Assembly: GCA_002375205.1 (NCBI GenBank)
Contig: DFLL01000017.1
Span: 474 to 59,015 of the forward strand
Direction: 5' to 3'
DNA length: 58,542 nt
Source of the DNA: Caryophanales bacterium UBA3620
GTDB lineage: Bacteria > Bacillota_I > Bacilli_A > RF39 > UBA660
Of this stretch, positions 42,775 to 52,139 are shown piece after piece (position 1 is the stretch's first letter; every line of letters begins with the position of its first letter). A model generated the notes under the pieces. The model was given only the letters and a program-made list of their open reading frames with translations. It was not told the DNA's origin and ran no database searches. Position numbers and translations under genes: made by a program.

Positions 42775-44451
42775 CTATTCAATTACAAACGGATTAGACT
42801 CACTACCATTTCCAGAGGAAATGGATACGCCTGATTTAAGGAAGACTGCAGGACGGACCGCACCGTCATTGCTAGCAATGCCATCGTTCAAACTGCCGCC
42901 ACCGTTAAGCACATAGAAGACATCGCTAGCATACTCCAAATCAGCGCTCGAAGACATTGTCCAATAAACTCTTCCAATAGATAACCAATTTGAACTTGTA
43001 CAACTTGAGTAGTTATTTAATGTCTGATTACACTGTGATAAATCAGCACTATATCCATAGTCACTTGCACTTATTAATCCTACTTTTCCATTCCAAGTAT
43101 TTGTTCTTTCGACTGTATCATTACATTCACTAGTTCCTTGAGTACATATCTTACCCATGTTTCCTCTTTCAGCATTGTAATGTGCATCAGCATATGAAAA
43201 TTGATCATATGCTCCTGTATACCATGTTGCTGTGTCAATTAAACTTCTTTCATTTGCTGTTAGTCCTGTATTAGCAAAACTTACATTTACTGTTGTTGTA
43301 TTAAGTTGTCCAATATATACTGTTCCTGATGATTTTTTATTCCAATATAAACTGTTATTTACACTTTCACTTTCAAATCCTGGATTTAATAATCTCATTA
43401 AATCAGATCCTTCGTAGTTTCCAGATTCACCCCACTGATTTATACCCCATCCATTATTTACAGTACTTGCGGATGTATCCCATGATAAATTAGTTGTACC
43501 TATTGGATCATTACTTATTAGTTTAATTCTTCCATCAAATACTCCCACTATTCTCCACAGTTTTTTATCTCCTGCTTGTCTTACAATATCGGGAGTGCCT
43601 GATCTTGCATCACCTGGAAATGTTATGTCAGATGTATATGTATCTCCTAGCCATACATAGTTAGATGGATTTGCTCCATAATAACGAAGATTTCCTGTAT
43701 TTGATGCACTACTGCTAGAACCAAATTGATCTCTCATTAGTCCTACATCTGATGCAAGAGAATATGTAATATTATTTACAGTAGCATTACTTTTAGTTGC
43801 ATTATTATATAAATTAGTAATATAATCTGCAGCATATACTGGTGGTGTATTATCTTCCCTAGATACCACTTCTGCTCTTATTTCTCCTATGTAAGATGCT
43901 CCCACATAGTTTTGATCTGTAGTTATTGGTCCATTTATCCATAGATATACTCGATATTTTATTCCTCCCGTAGTAGATGATACAAAGATATTATCTTGTA
44001 ATAACATATCTCCAGTAGATGTAATAGGTCCATCTTTAATAAATGTTTCTGTACTATTTTCTACTTTTACTAATGTATAATATAATCCTCCAGTTAATAA
44101 TATATCATCTGTGCTTACATTAGTAGTTAAGTATAATTTACCTAGTCCTGATACATTAGTACATCTAGGATCTAATGATAATCCTACTTCAGCATACAGT
44201 GGATTTTCTACTACTTGATTTAAATTATCTCTATTATAATTAGTCATAAACTTTATTTTAGCGGGATTTTGTTCTGTACCTAAATCTTTTCTATAATATA
44301 CTACATCAAAGCATTCTGTTGAACCTGCAATTATAATATTATTGCTCCTCCAAGTAAGCCATGCATAAGTAGCTCCTGCTACTAAAGCAATAAAACCAAA
44401 TATACCAAGTAATGATCCTATTACTTTTGATTTTTTTATACTTTCTTTCAT
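42775..44451 (-). CDS. Large surface protein: TasA-like anchor plus C-terminal DUF6273-like variable fold
   Basis: Protein of 558 residues. The N-terminal span (about 10-33, VIGSLLGIFGFIALVAGATY, then AWLTWRSNN) resembles TasA/camelysin signal regions. The next 190 residues are beta-rich. The C-terminal 330 residues are Trp/Ser/Asn-rich, with LWRIVGVFDGRIKLIS, WNGKVGLISASDYGYSA, VYWTMSSSADLEYASDVFYV and a RPAVFL ending. This looks like the C-type-lectin/DUF6273 group. Base composition changes sharply inside the gene: the last about 180 bp are far richer in G and C than the rest. It follows pnp but is separated from it by a terminator. Confidence 0.7.
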   Translation of the reverse strand: MKESIKKSKVIGSLLGIFGFIALVAGATYAWLTWRSNNIIIAGSTECFDVVYYRKDLGTEQNPAKIKFMTNYNRDNLNQVVENPLYAEVGLSLDPRCTNVSGLGKLYLTTNVSTDDILLTGGLYYTLVKVENSTETFIKDGPITSTGDMLLQDNIFVSSTTGGIKYRVYLWINGPITTDQNYVGASYIGEIRAEVVSREDNTPPVYAADYITNLYNNATKSNATVNNITYSLASDVGLMRDQFGSSSSASNTGNLRYYGANPSNYVWLGDTYTSDITFPGDARSGTPDIVRQAGDKKLWRIVGVFDGRIKLISNDPIGTTNLSWDTSASTVNNGWGINQWGESGNYEGSDLMRLLNPGFESESVNNSLYWNKKSSGTVYIGQLNTTTVNVSFANTGLTANERSLIDTATWYTGAYDQFSYADAHYNAERGNMGKICTQGTSECNDTVERTNTWNGKVGLISASDYGYSADLSQCNQTLNNYSSCTSSNWLSIGRVYWTMSSSADLEYASDVFYVLNGGGSLNDGIASNDGAVRPAVFLKSGVSISSGNGSESNPFVIE

Positions 44452-44524
44452 ATTCCTATTACCTACTTTCTATATAAATGATATCATAAAAAGTATATAA
44501 AAACAAGTGCATAAACAGTGAAAT

Positions 44525-44557
44525 TAAAAAAAGAATTACTTCTTTAGTAATTCTTTT
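44525..44557 (-). terminator. Terminator of pnp
   Basis: Minus strand AGAATTACT pairs with AGTAATTCT around a 5-base loop, followed by T7. It overlaps the pnp stop codon. Confidence 0.85.
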
Positions 44558-46671
44558 CTAGATAAATTAAGTTTACCTTTTTTATCATAGCCAGTAGCAA
44601 TAGCTATTACTTCATCTCCCACTTTAAATAAATCACTAGGTTTTTCTACTCTTACGGTATCAAGTTGTGATACATGAATTAACCCCTCACAACCAGGCCA
44701 CAATTCTACAAATACGCCAAAGTCTTGAATATCTACTACTTTACATGTATAAATCTTACCTATTTCTACTTCTCTAGCAATATTCTTGATTCTTTCGGCT
44801 GTTGCATCAATAATACTTCTATCAGTATGATAAATAATTACTCTACCATCATCCTCAATATCAACCTTAACAGCATTAATATCTGTTACTGTATTAACAT
44901 TACTACATTCTAAGATAATCTTCGTAATCATTTCACCACCACGGCCAATAACATCTTTAATCTTATCTGGATTAATCATAAATGTTTCCGTCTTAGGAGC
45001 ATACTTAGATACATCATCTCTTGGTTTATCTATTTGTTTTTCGATGACATCTAATATTTCAAATCTTGCTTTCTTAGCCTGAGCTAAAGCTTCTTTTAAA
45101 ATATCTTTATTAATCCCATCAATCTTAATATCCATTTGAAGTGCAGTTATACCATCACGAGTTCCTGCTACTTTAAAATCCATATCTCCTAAATGATCTT
45201 CCATACCTTGAATATCCGTAAGTACTGTATAATCTTTACCACTAGTAATAAGTCCCATAGCAATACCTGCTACCGGTTTTCTAATAGGTACTCCAGCAGC
45301 CATTAAAGCCATTGTACCAGCACATATTGTTGCCTGACTTGATGACCCATTACTTTCTAATATTTCACTTACTACTCTTATCGTATAAGGAAATTCTTCT
45401 TCACTAGGAATAACATAAGATAAAGCTCTTTCACCAAGTGAACCATGCCCTATTTCTCTTCTTCCAGGAGCCCCGTATCTACCAGTCTCACCTACAGAAA
45501 ACGCAGGAAAATTATAATGAAGCATAAATCTTTTTGTATCTTCAATACCAAGACCATCTAATATTTGATGTTCTCCAAGTGCTCCAAGTGTTACTGTAGC
45601 AAGTGACTGTGTTTGACCTCTTGTAAATAATGCACTACCATGTGTTCTAGGAAGAAGATCAATATCCGTAGATAGTGGTCTAATTTCATCCATCTTTCTG
45701 CCATCCGCTCTTGTCTTTTCTTTAACAACTATATTTCTAAATAATTCATATTCTACATTGTGAAATATAAGTGCTACTTTAGTAAGTAACTCTTTTAATT
45801 CTTCAGGTTTCATATTATCTTCAAATTCACTCTTATATTTTTCTACTACTTCTTCTTGTAATCCATCAATAGCGGCATATTTCTCTAATTTATCTTTAAT
45901 TCTAAGAGCACTATCAAGTCTTTCTCTAATATAAGAATCTACTTCATTCCTTAACTCATCAGAAATTTCAAGTTTCTCATATTCCATCTTTCCTTCGCCA
46001 ATCTCACTAATAATATCTTCTTGAAAAGCCACTAACTTTTTAACAGCCTCATGGCCAAATAATAAAGCCTCTAACATATCATCTTCTGAAGCCTCCATAG
46101 CCCCAGCTTCAACCATATTAATGGCATCACGAGTTCCTGCAACCGTCAAATCAATGTCTGATTTTTCAGCTTCCTCAACCGTAGGATTAATAATAAACTT
46201 ACCATCTACTCTGCCAACTTTAACTGCAGCCACTGGGCCATTAAATGGAATTTTACTAATACATGTACTAAGAGAAGATCCAAACATAGCAGTAAGTTCA
46301 GGTGAATTATCTTGATCTACTGATAAAACAGTATTGACAATTTGTACCTCATTTTTAAAATCATCTGGGAATAATGGCCTAAGTGGTCTATCAATCATTC
46401 TAGCAGCAAGAGTAGCAGCATCTGTAGGTTTTCCTTCTCTTTTAATGAATCCTCCAGGTATTTTACCAACGGAATATAACTTTTCCTGATATAAAACCAT
46501 AAGTGGAAAGAAATCAGATAATAGATTAGCAGTCTTACTAACAACAGCGGTACTAAGTACTACCGTATCACCATATCTTACAAGTACAGCACCATCTGCT
46601 TGTTTAGCAAGTTCCCCATTTTCTACAACAATCTTTCTTCCATAAAAATCTAGTTCAAATACTTTTTTCAT
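44536..46671 (-). CDS. pnp: Polyribonucleotide nucleotidyltransferase (PNPase)
   Basis: Protein of 711 residues from the ATG at 46671 (MKKVFELDFYGRKIVVENGE), with site GGAGGT. Two RNase PH-like cores (first with GDTVVLSTAV and FPLMVLYQEKLYSVGKIPGG; second with RTHGSALFTRGQTQSLATVT and FPAFSVGETGRYGAPGRREI), then a KH domain (IGRGGEMITKI) and an S1 domain (KIYTCKVVDIQDFGVFVELW). It degrades RNA 3'-5' by phosphorolysis and can add tails. It follows rpsO, the classical order. Confidence 0.98.
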   Translation of the reverse strand: MKKVFELDFYGRKIVVENGELAKQADGAVLVRYGDTVVLSTAVVSKTANLLSDFFPLMVLYQEKLYSVGKIPGGFIKREGKPTDAATLAARMIDRPLRPLFPDDFKNEVQIVNTVLSVDQDNSPELTAMFGSSLSTCISKIPFNGPVAAVKVGRVDGKFIINPTVEEAEKSDIDLTVAGTRDAINMVEAGAMEASEDDMLEALLFGHEAVKKLVAFQEDIISEIGEGKMEYEKLEISDELRNEVDSYIRERLDSALRIKDKLEKYAAIDGLQEEVVEKYKSEFEDNMKPEELKELLTKVALIFHNVEYELFRNIVVKEKTRADGRKMDEIRPLSTDIDLLPRTHGSALFTRGQTQSLATVTLGALGEHQILDGLGIEDTKRFMLHYNFPAFSVGETGRYGAPGRREIGHGSLGERALSYVIPSEEEFPYTIRVVSEILESNGSSSQATICAGTMALMAAGVPIRKPVAGIAMGLITSGKDYTVLTDIQGMEDHLGDMDFKVAGTRDGITALQMDIKIDGINKDILKEALAQAKKARFEILDVIEKQIDKPRDDVSKYAPKTETFMINPDKIKDVIGRGGEMITKIILECSNVNTVTDINAVKVDIEDDGRVIIYHTDRSIIDATAERIKNIAREVEIGKIYTCKVVDIQDFGVFVELWPGCEGLIHVSQLDTVRVEKPSDLFKVGDEVIAIATGYDKKGKLNLSRKELLKK

Positions 46672-46711
46672 TTCTACCTCCATCTTTCCTATAATAAGTA
46701 CTTTTTCCTAA

Positions 46712-46738
46712 TTTAAAGGCACTCAAAAAAGAGTGCCT
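46712..46738 (-). terminator. Stem-loop between rpsO and pnp
   Basis: AGGCACTC pairs with GAGTGCCT around a 6-base loop, followed on the minus strand by TTTAAATT. Weak as a terminator; it may serve as a partial terminator or an RNase processing site, as in the rpsO-pnp interval of other bacteria. Confidence 0.6.
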
Positions 46739-46750
46739 ACTTTTCTATAT

Positions 46751-47020
46751 TTATTTTCTTAAGCCAAGTTTTTCAACAATAGCTCTATATCTTTTAACAT
46801 CATTCTTTAAAAGATAATTTAATAAACTTCTTCTTTTACCAACTTTAATAAGTAATCCTCTCTTAGAGTGCTTATCTTGTTTATTGTTCTTTAAATGTTC
46901 TGTAAGAGCATTAATTTCACTAGTTAAGATAGCAATCTGTACTTCAGCAGAACCAGTATCTTTTTCATTTCTAGCAAATTCTTTAATAATCTTACTTTTA
47001 ACATCTTTTCTTAAAGCCAT
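46751..47020 (-). CDS. rpsO: 30S ribosomal protein S15
   Basis: Protein of 89 residues, exact family length. Motifs: EFARNEKDTGSAEVQIAILT, INALTEHLKNNKQDKHSKRG and LKKVGKRRSLLNYLLK-type block (KVGKRRSLLNYL). S15 binds the central domain of 16S rRNA. AAGGAGG precedes the ATG. The roughly 80-base leader may carry an S15 autoregulatory structure, but I could not confirm a known one. Confidence 0.97.
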   Translation of the reverse strand: MALRKDVKSKIIKEFARNEKDTGSAEVQIAILTSEINALTEHLKNNKQDKHSKRGLLIKVGKRRSLLNYLLKNDVKRYRAIVEKLGLRK

Positions 47021-47101
47021 AATTTTTCCTCCTTATCTTATTTTCACCTTATACCTAGTTACAGACGAGGAATCTAATAACAAAGTTCAAGGAACATATT
47101 A

Positions 47102-47130
47102 ATAATACACTATAATTAACATTTTGTAAA
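47102..47130 (-). promoter_or_regulatory. Promoter of rpsO-pnp
   Basis: Minus strand TTTACA (47130-47125), 17-bp spacer, TATTAT (47107-47102), leaving a leader of about 75 bases. Confidence 0.6.
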
Positions 47131-47134
47131 GTGT

Positions 47135-47746
47135 TTATCTTTGTTTTTTTCTTTTTTTTTCTTTGCTTTTTCCTTCAAGTTCTAGACTAAAGTTATTAAA
47201 ATTACCAACAAAAATATCGAAAGTTCTATTTTCATTAGAAGTTTCACTTAAAATATTAATATAATCATTTAATAAATCATTAATAGTATCAACATATCTT
47301 TCTTTTTCCTTACCATCAACCATTTGGTCTATAACATCAATATATTTTTTAAATGAATTCAAATAATTATCATTACTCTTTTTCTTTAAAGCATCAGCAA
47401 TATTAAAATTACATATAATAATCTTTAATTCAATAGAAGATATTTTATCTTTACCATTACCACATACTATTCTTAGCGGAAAACTACTGCCAATTACATT
47501 TTTTCCTTGAACAATTTCTAAATTATTATCCTTTTTTGAAACTTCACTTAGAAAATAATATTTATCATTATTAAAAACATTTTTCCCTTCATGGCAATCA
47601 TCCAATGATACACTAGAATCTTTTCTAAAAGCTATATATGGATTTTGTTTTTTATTCCAAATAGCACCTTTACCTGGTCCTAAATAATTAATAATGCCCA
47701 AACAGCCAATATTTATTTCATCAACACAAAAAAAATTTTCGTTCAT
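47135..47746 (-). CDS. Hypothetical protein
   Basis: Protein of 203 residues with four cysteines and a very basic C-terminus (KSKEKKRKKQR). The N-terminal half is beta-rich (INIGCLGIINYLGPGKGAIW, VIGSSFPLRIVCGNGKDK); a helical segment follows (YLNSFKKYIDVIDQMVDGKE). No signal peptide, no recognised family. AGGAGGT precedes the ATG. It follows the DUF4173-type gene by 12 bp in the same direction. Confidence 0.6.
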   Translation of the reverse strand: MNENFFCVDEINIGCLGIINYLGPGKGAIWNKKQNPYIAFRKDSSVSLDDCHEGKNVFNNDKYYFLSEVSKKDNNLEIVQGKNVIGSSFPLRIVCGNGKDKISSIELKIIICNFNIADALKKKSNDNYLNSFKKYIDVIDQMVDGKEKERYVDTINDLLNDYINILSETSNENRTFDIFVGNFNNFSLELEGKSKEKKRKKQR

Positions 47747-47758
47747 TTTATTTACCTC

Positions 47759-48994
47759 CTAATAATTTAATATTTTATTTATATAATCAATAAACATATT
47801 ATTACATAAATATAGATTAAAAATATATGTTGTAATAATTATAATAATAAATATATTACCCTCTCTTAATCTTATACCATATTTAATTTTTTTTCCTATT
47901 AATATTAAAATAAATAGTTCCATTAATAAAAACAATATTACTTGACTTCTAAGAACAGTAAAACCAAATTTATTAACATACAAAAACATTCTATAATATG
48001 AATTAAATATAAGTATTATTGAAAATAAGCAAAGAAGTAATACCAATATTTTAACTAATTTATTATCTTTAATTAAAGTAGTATAATAACATAAATATCC
48101 TATAATAATCATATTAATAACTGTAACACCAAGTAACTGAAAGAAACCTTCTCTAGCATACTTTGCATAAGTATACAATTCTGGTAGATGAAAAAAATTA
48201 ACAGTTAGCTTAGATATTTCAGATACTAAGAATAACATAAATACTAGATTAACCATTATAAGTATAGTATTTACTATATAACTATTAATATTTTTCTTTT
48301 TTCCAATATTACTTTCATTAAATCTATTTTTTAAAATATTAATAAAGATAGAAAATAACAATATAAATGATATTACAATAACAATAAAGTTACCAATTAC
48401 ATTATTAATATTAAATAAATTAGAAATAAAGTCAAATATTACATCCGTAAATAAATTAAAATAAGCATCGCCCGATGTAAGTAAAGATAATATAATACCT
48501 ACTATTGGTAAACCTATAATAAATCCTATAACTATATATATTAAATTATTTTTTTTCTTTGTCTTTTCTTTCTTTATAAGTTTCAAATAACTTAAGTTAG
48601 AAAAAAGGTTTCCCGGAAAAATCTTAAAATAATTCTTAATAAAATTTCTATCAACAACAAATCTTTCATTAGTTATTCCAGCAAAAAATATTGAAAGTAA
48701 AACTGGAAGCACTATAACATTTAATACCATATTACTATTATCAATATCAATTATTAAGTAACTAAAAAGTATTAATATAATAGGCACTAAAAACAAATAA
48801 TATTTTTTTCTCTTATCAATATCAAATTTTCTAATCAAAAATATAAAACTAATAATAAGTAAACTACATGGTATAATAAAATATTTAATATACAAATCCA
48901 TTTTAATATTATGAATAATCATCATTAGAAATGATATAGCAAGAAATAATATACTAATAAATTTAAAATTCTTTTTTATAAAAATATTTTCCAT
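47759..48994 (-). CDS. DUF4173-type multi-span membrane protein
   Basis: Protein of 411 residues from the ATG at 48994 (site TTTGGAG); a start 12 codons earlier has no site. About eleven hydrophobic spans. The blocks YAREGFFQLLGVTVINMIII and FGFTVLRSQVILFLLMELF are typical of DUF4173/DUF4153-type membrane proteins, whose function is unknown. Likely cotranscribed with the following hypothetical gene. Confidence 0.75.
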   Translation of the reverse strand: MENIFIKKNFKFISILFLAISFLMMIIHNIKMDLYIKYFIIPCSLLIISFIFLIRKFDIDKRKKYYLFLVPIILILFSYLIIDIDNSNMVLNVIVLPVLLSIFFAGITNERFVVDRNFIKNYFKIFPGNLFSNLSYLKLIKKEKTKKKNNLIYIVIGFIIGLPIVGIILSLLTSGDAYFNLFTDVIFDFISNLFNINNVIGNFIVIVISFILLFSIFINILKNRFNESNIGKKKNINSYIVNTILIMVNLVFMLFLVSEISKLTVNFFHLPELYTYAKYAREGFFQLLGVTVINMIIIGYLCYYTTLIKDNKLVKILVLLLCLFSIILIFNSYYRMFLYVNKFGFTVLRSQVILFLLMELFILILIGKKIKYGIRLREGNIFIIIIITTYIFNLYLCNNMFIDYINKILNY

Positions 48995-49108
48995 AATAAC
49001 TCCAAATAAATATGATATATATACTATCACAAAAACATTTAATTATCAAGTTTAAATTTTTTCTAACAAATTCAGTACAATTTTATTACAATGCCAAAAA
49101 ATTTAAAA

Positions 49109-50095
49109 TTACTTTTCAATATTCAAATACTCGTAAGTTTTATCTGTAACAACTCTACCTCTTGCAGTTCTTTTTAAATATCCCTGCTGCAATAAAAATG
49201 GTTCATAAACATCTTCAATAGTAGATGCCTCTTCTCCAATTGAAGAAGCAAGTGCTTCTAAACCAACAGGTCCTCCATTAAATCTTTCGATAATAGCCAT
49301 AAGTAAATTATAATCTGTTTCATCTAAACCTGTTTTATCAACCTTTAACTTATCAAGTGAGCTAGAAAGAACATCTTCATTAATAATACCATCACCATAT
49401 ACCAAAGCAAAATCTCTTATCCTCTTAAAAAGTCTATTAGCAATTCTTGGCGTTCCTCTGCTTCTTCTAGCCAAGCATCTCGCAGCTTCATCCGTAATCG
49501 GAGTATCTAATACCCTAGATGTCCTCTTAATAATCTGATATAATTCTTCATCTGTATAGTAATTAAGTTTAGATATAATCCCAAATCTATCTCTTAAAGG
49601 ACTAGACAAATCACCCGCTCTAGTAGTTGCGCCAACTAAAGTAAAATGTGGTAAATTAATTTTAATATTTCTCGAAGAACCATCACTACCAACAATAATA
49701 TCTAAATAAAAATCCTCCATAGCGGGATACAATATTTCTTCAATATATCTAGGAATTCTATGAATTTCATCAATAAACAAAACATCTCCTTCTTCTAAAG
49801 TAGATAAAATTGCCGCCAAATCACCAGCTTTTTCAATAGAGGGCCCGCTAGCGGTCTTAATATTACTCCCAAGTTCATTTGCAATAATATAAGCAAGAGT
49901 CGTTTTGCCAAGACCCGGAGGACCATATAAAAGAATATGATCAAGTGTTTCTCCCCTCATTAATGCACTCTTAATAAAAACTCTTAAATTCTCTTTAATT
50001 TCACTTTGACCAACATATTCATCAAGCTTCTTTGGTCTAATATTTAATTCTCTATCTTCATCTGTTTCTATACTACTAACTATTCTCTCTTCCAT
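49109..50095 (-). CDS. ruvB: Holliday junction branch-migration ATPase RuvB
   Basis: Protein of 328 residues. N-terminal RPKKLDEYVGQ, Walker A GPPGLGKTTLA, Walker B VLFIDEIHRIPR, sensor 1 LVGATTRAGDLSSPLRDRFG, arginine finger region GTPRIANRLFKRIRDF, and C-terminal winged helix (GPVGLEALASSIGEE). It drives branch migration with RuvA. It overlaps scpB by 20 bp, an uncommon partnership; ruvA is not in the window. Confidence 0.98.
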   Translation of the reverse strand: MEERIVSSIETDEDRELNIRPKKLDEYVGQSEIKENLRVFIKSALMRGETLDHILLYGPPGLGKTTLAYIIANELGSNIKTASGPSIEKAGDLAAILSTLEEGDVLFIDEIHRIPRYIEEILYPAMEDFYLDIIVGSDGSSRNIKINLPHFTLVGATTRAGDLSSPLRDRFGIISKLNYYTDEELYQIIKRTSRVLDTPITDEAARCLARRSRGTPRIANRLFKRIRDFALVYGDGIINEDVLSSSLDKLKVDKTGLDETDYNLLMAIIERFNGGPVGLEALASSIGEEASTIEDVYEPFLLQQGYLKRTARGRVVTDKTYEYLNIEK

Positions 50096-50657
50096 TAACC
50101 ATGACCTCCTTATATATCGAATTGTATAAATCCTTTGAACTATTATCTTCCTCTATTTTTAAAGAACTTATATCGGGTAAATCATCTTTTGAAGAAAGTC
50201 CAAAATAATCTAAAAATTCATCCGTCGTTCTATATAAAATCGGTTTTCCTGGCAAATCACTTTTACCACACTCTTTAATTAAACCCTTAGCAAGTAATCT
50301 CCTCATAACATAAGAAGAATCAACCCCTCTTAAAGAATCGACATTACCTCTCGTAATCGGTTCATTATAAGCAATAATCGCAAGAGTTTCTAAAGCCGAT
50401 TGTGATAAATTATTTGAACTAGGCTCTTCAAGTAATTTTTTATAATATTCTTTATGTTCTTCACAAGTAGTAAGTTTAATAGTATTACCCAAAAAGTTAA
50501 TTCTAAGGCCTCTATTATTATTGACATAATAATTTTTCAAATTAAGAACAGCCTCTTTAGCCTTTTCCTCATCTATTTCCAAAATATCCTCAATTTGTTT
50601 TAAAGTAAGACCCAAATCACCTTGAACATAAAGTAATCCTTCAATAATACCTTCCAT
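50076..50657 (-). CDS. scpB: Segregation and condensation protein ScpB
   Basis: Protein of 193 residues with two winged-helix domains. Blocks: GIIEGLLYVQGDLGLTLKQI, SQSALETLAIIAYNEPITRG, SLRGVDSSYVMRRLLAKGLI and GKPILYRTTDEFLDYFGLS. It binds ScpA and so SMC. The start touches the last base of scpA; the stop lies inside ruvB. Confidence 0.97.
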   Translation of the reverse strand: MEGIIEGLLYVQGDLGLTLKQIEDILEIDEEKAKEAVLNLKNYYVNNNRGLRINFLGNTIKLTTCEEHKEYYKKLLEEPSSNNLSQSALETLAIIAYNEPITRGNVDSLRGVDSSYVMRRLLAKGLIKECGKSDLPGKPILYRTTDEFLDYFGLSSKDDLPDISSLKIEEDNSSKDLYNSIYKEVMVNGRENS

Positions 50658-51370
50658 TACACATCCCTCAATTCTATCAAAATTTTATCAAAATTTCTAT
50701 CTTGCTTAACAATAATATCTCTTTCTTTAACCATCTCAAGTATCGATAAGAAAGTAACAACAATATAAGGCTTATTAAATTCCTCAAAAAGTTCATCTAA
50801 ATAAACTCTTTTCTTTTGAAATAAAATATTCTTAATACCAATTTTTCTCTCCCTAACAGAATATTCTTTCTTAGTAATCGTCGTTTCTAATGGTTTATCA
50901 AGTTCTTGCCTTACTAAAAAAGATTTAAAAGCCGCAATCAAATCGTCAATACTAGATTCACCTACAATCTTACTTGATATATAATCACTAACTTTTTCAG
51001 GATTTTTAACATAAATATTTTTTCTCTCTTTTTCTAACTCTTTAAGAGAAAAAGTAACTTCTTTATATCTTTGATATTCCAATAATTTATCAATCAAACT
51101 CTCCCTAGTAATTTCCTCTTCTAAATCATCATTTTTAGTATTATCACTTGGTAATAAACTTTTACTCTTCAAATACATCAGTTCAGCAGCCATAACTAAA
51201 TAATCCGATGAAACATTGATATTAAGACTCTCTTCTTTTCTAATATACTCTAAGTACTTATCTGTTATCTCGACAATATTAATATCAAAAATATCAGTAT
51301 TTCCTTCTTTTACTAAATGTAAAAGTAAATCTAAAGGTCCTTCAAAATTACTAAGCCTAACAAAATTCAT
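50657..51370 (-). CDS. scpA: Segregation and condensation protein ScpA (kleisin)
   Basis: Protein of 237 residues. The N-terminal FEGPLDLLLHLVKEGNTDIF is the classic ScpA start and the helical bundle bridging SMC heads. A linker follows, then a C-terminal winged helix (VVTFLSILEMVKERDIIVKQ). First gene of scpA-scpB-ruvB. A TAGACT/TACAAT promoter lies upstream. Confidence 0.97.
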   Translation of the reverse strand: MNFVRLSNFEGPLDLLLHLVKEGNTDIFDINIVEITDKYLEYIRKEESLNINVSSDYLVMAAELMYLKSKSLLPSDNTKNDDLEEEITRESLIDKLLEYQRYKEVTFSLKELEKERKNIYVKNPEKVSDYISSKIVGESSIDDLIAAFKSFLVRQELDKPLETTITKKEYSVRERKIGIKNILFQKKRVYLDELFEEFNKPYIVVTFLSILEMVKERDIIVKQDRNFDKILIELRDV

Positions 51371-51391
51371 AAAAGCCCACCATCCTAATTA

Positions 51392-51420
51392 ATTGTACTA
51401 AATTTTAGTGTAAAAGTCTA
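51392..51420 (-). promoter_or_regulatory. Promoter of scpA-scpB-ruvB
   Basis: Minus strand TAGACT (51420-51415), 17-bp spacer, TACAAT (51397-51392). Confidence 0.5.
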
Positions 51421-51531
51421 TATTTTTAAATATATTACTACATAATTAGCTAGTAAAATCATTATAAACATAATACTTATGATTGTCAATCTTTTTGTTT
51501 AAAATAAAAACATATGTATGCTTTATATAAT

Positions 51532-51558
51532 AAAATGTAACCAAATAGGTTACATTTT
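51532..51558. other. Perfect 11-bp inverted repeat in the scpA/72-residue-gene divergent region
   Basis: AAAATGTAACC and GGTTACATTTT are separated by AAATA. The repeat could be an operator or a bidirectional terminator-like stem. It lies upstream of a TACTAT box that probably starts the plus-strand gene. Apart from this and the promoters, nothing is seen in 51421-51590. Confidence 0.7.
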
Positions 51559-51601
51559 TCTAAATAAATTTATACTATACTAAAAAAGAGGAGAGGAAAA
51601 T

Positions 51602-51820
51602 ATGACAGACTTATCAAAAAAAGTATCCATGGTAGTAGAACACCTAATTAGATATGATAATAAAAAGAAATTATCATGGACAAATGTTTATAAAGAAGTA
51701 TTAAAAGAATTAAATCTTAAAGATGATGATCAAAATATTTTAGTCAAAACCGTAAAAGAATTAACAAATCTCGGCTATGACATAATTGGTGATCCTTTTA
51801 AATTAGAAAAATTTAGATAA
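51602..51820 (+). CDS. Small hypothetical protein
   Basis: Protein of 72 residues, charged and helical, with no membrane span: an opening MTDLSKKVSMVVEHLIRYDN, a middle SWTNVYKEVLKELNLKDDD, and an end GDPFKLEKFR. The layout suggests a small winged-helix-like or adaptor fold, but no family is recognised. GAGGAGAGG precedes the ATG. It is monocistronic with its own terminator, and divergent from scpA. Confidence 0.65.
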   Translation: MTDLSKKVSMVVEHLIRYDNKKKLSWTNVYKEVLKELNLKDDDQNILVKTVKELTNLGYDIIGDPFKLEKFR

Positions 51821-51846
51821 TTACACTTTAATAGTGTAATTTTTTT
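51820..51846 (+). terminator. Terminator of the 72-residue gene
   Basis: ATTACACT pairs with AGTGTAAT around a 5-base loop, followed by T6. It begins at the last base of the stop codon. Confidence 0.88.
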
Positions 51847-51883
51847 AATAGAAAAAGAAATATCATAATAGATATTTCTACTC

Positions 51884-52123
51884 TCATTCACTTTTAAATG
51901 CCAAAAGGATTTCTTTAAGTCTATCTTCACCAGTTACTTCAACAATTACTTTTTCCTTATCAGATTCTTCTATACTAACAAGCTTAAAGTCATTTTCAAT
52001 ATCCGTCTCCGTAGCATTTATTTTTGCAATATAATAATAATTAACATCATTATATAACGCTTTATCCAAAACTAAATATTTTTCACCATTACCCAAAGTA
52101 ATAACCTTATCAATATCTATCAT
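51884..52123 (-). CDS. DUF1292-like small protein (second copy)
   Basis: Protein of 79 residues: VITLGNGEKYLVLDKALYND, then VNYYYIAKINATETDIEND and a helical end (EDRLKEILLAFKSE). Resembles the small DUF1292-like group by the NGEKYLVLD beta hairpin and size; diverged from the copy at 11671-11931. It follows the coiled-coil paralogue pair by 16 bp in the same direction. Confidence 0.55.
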   Translation of the reverse strand: MIDIDKVITLGNGEKYLVLDKALYNDVNYYYIAKINATETDIENDFKLVSIEESDKEKVIVEVTGEDRLKEILLAFKSE

Positions 52124-52139
52124 ATTATCACTTTCCCCT

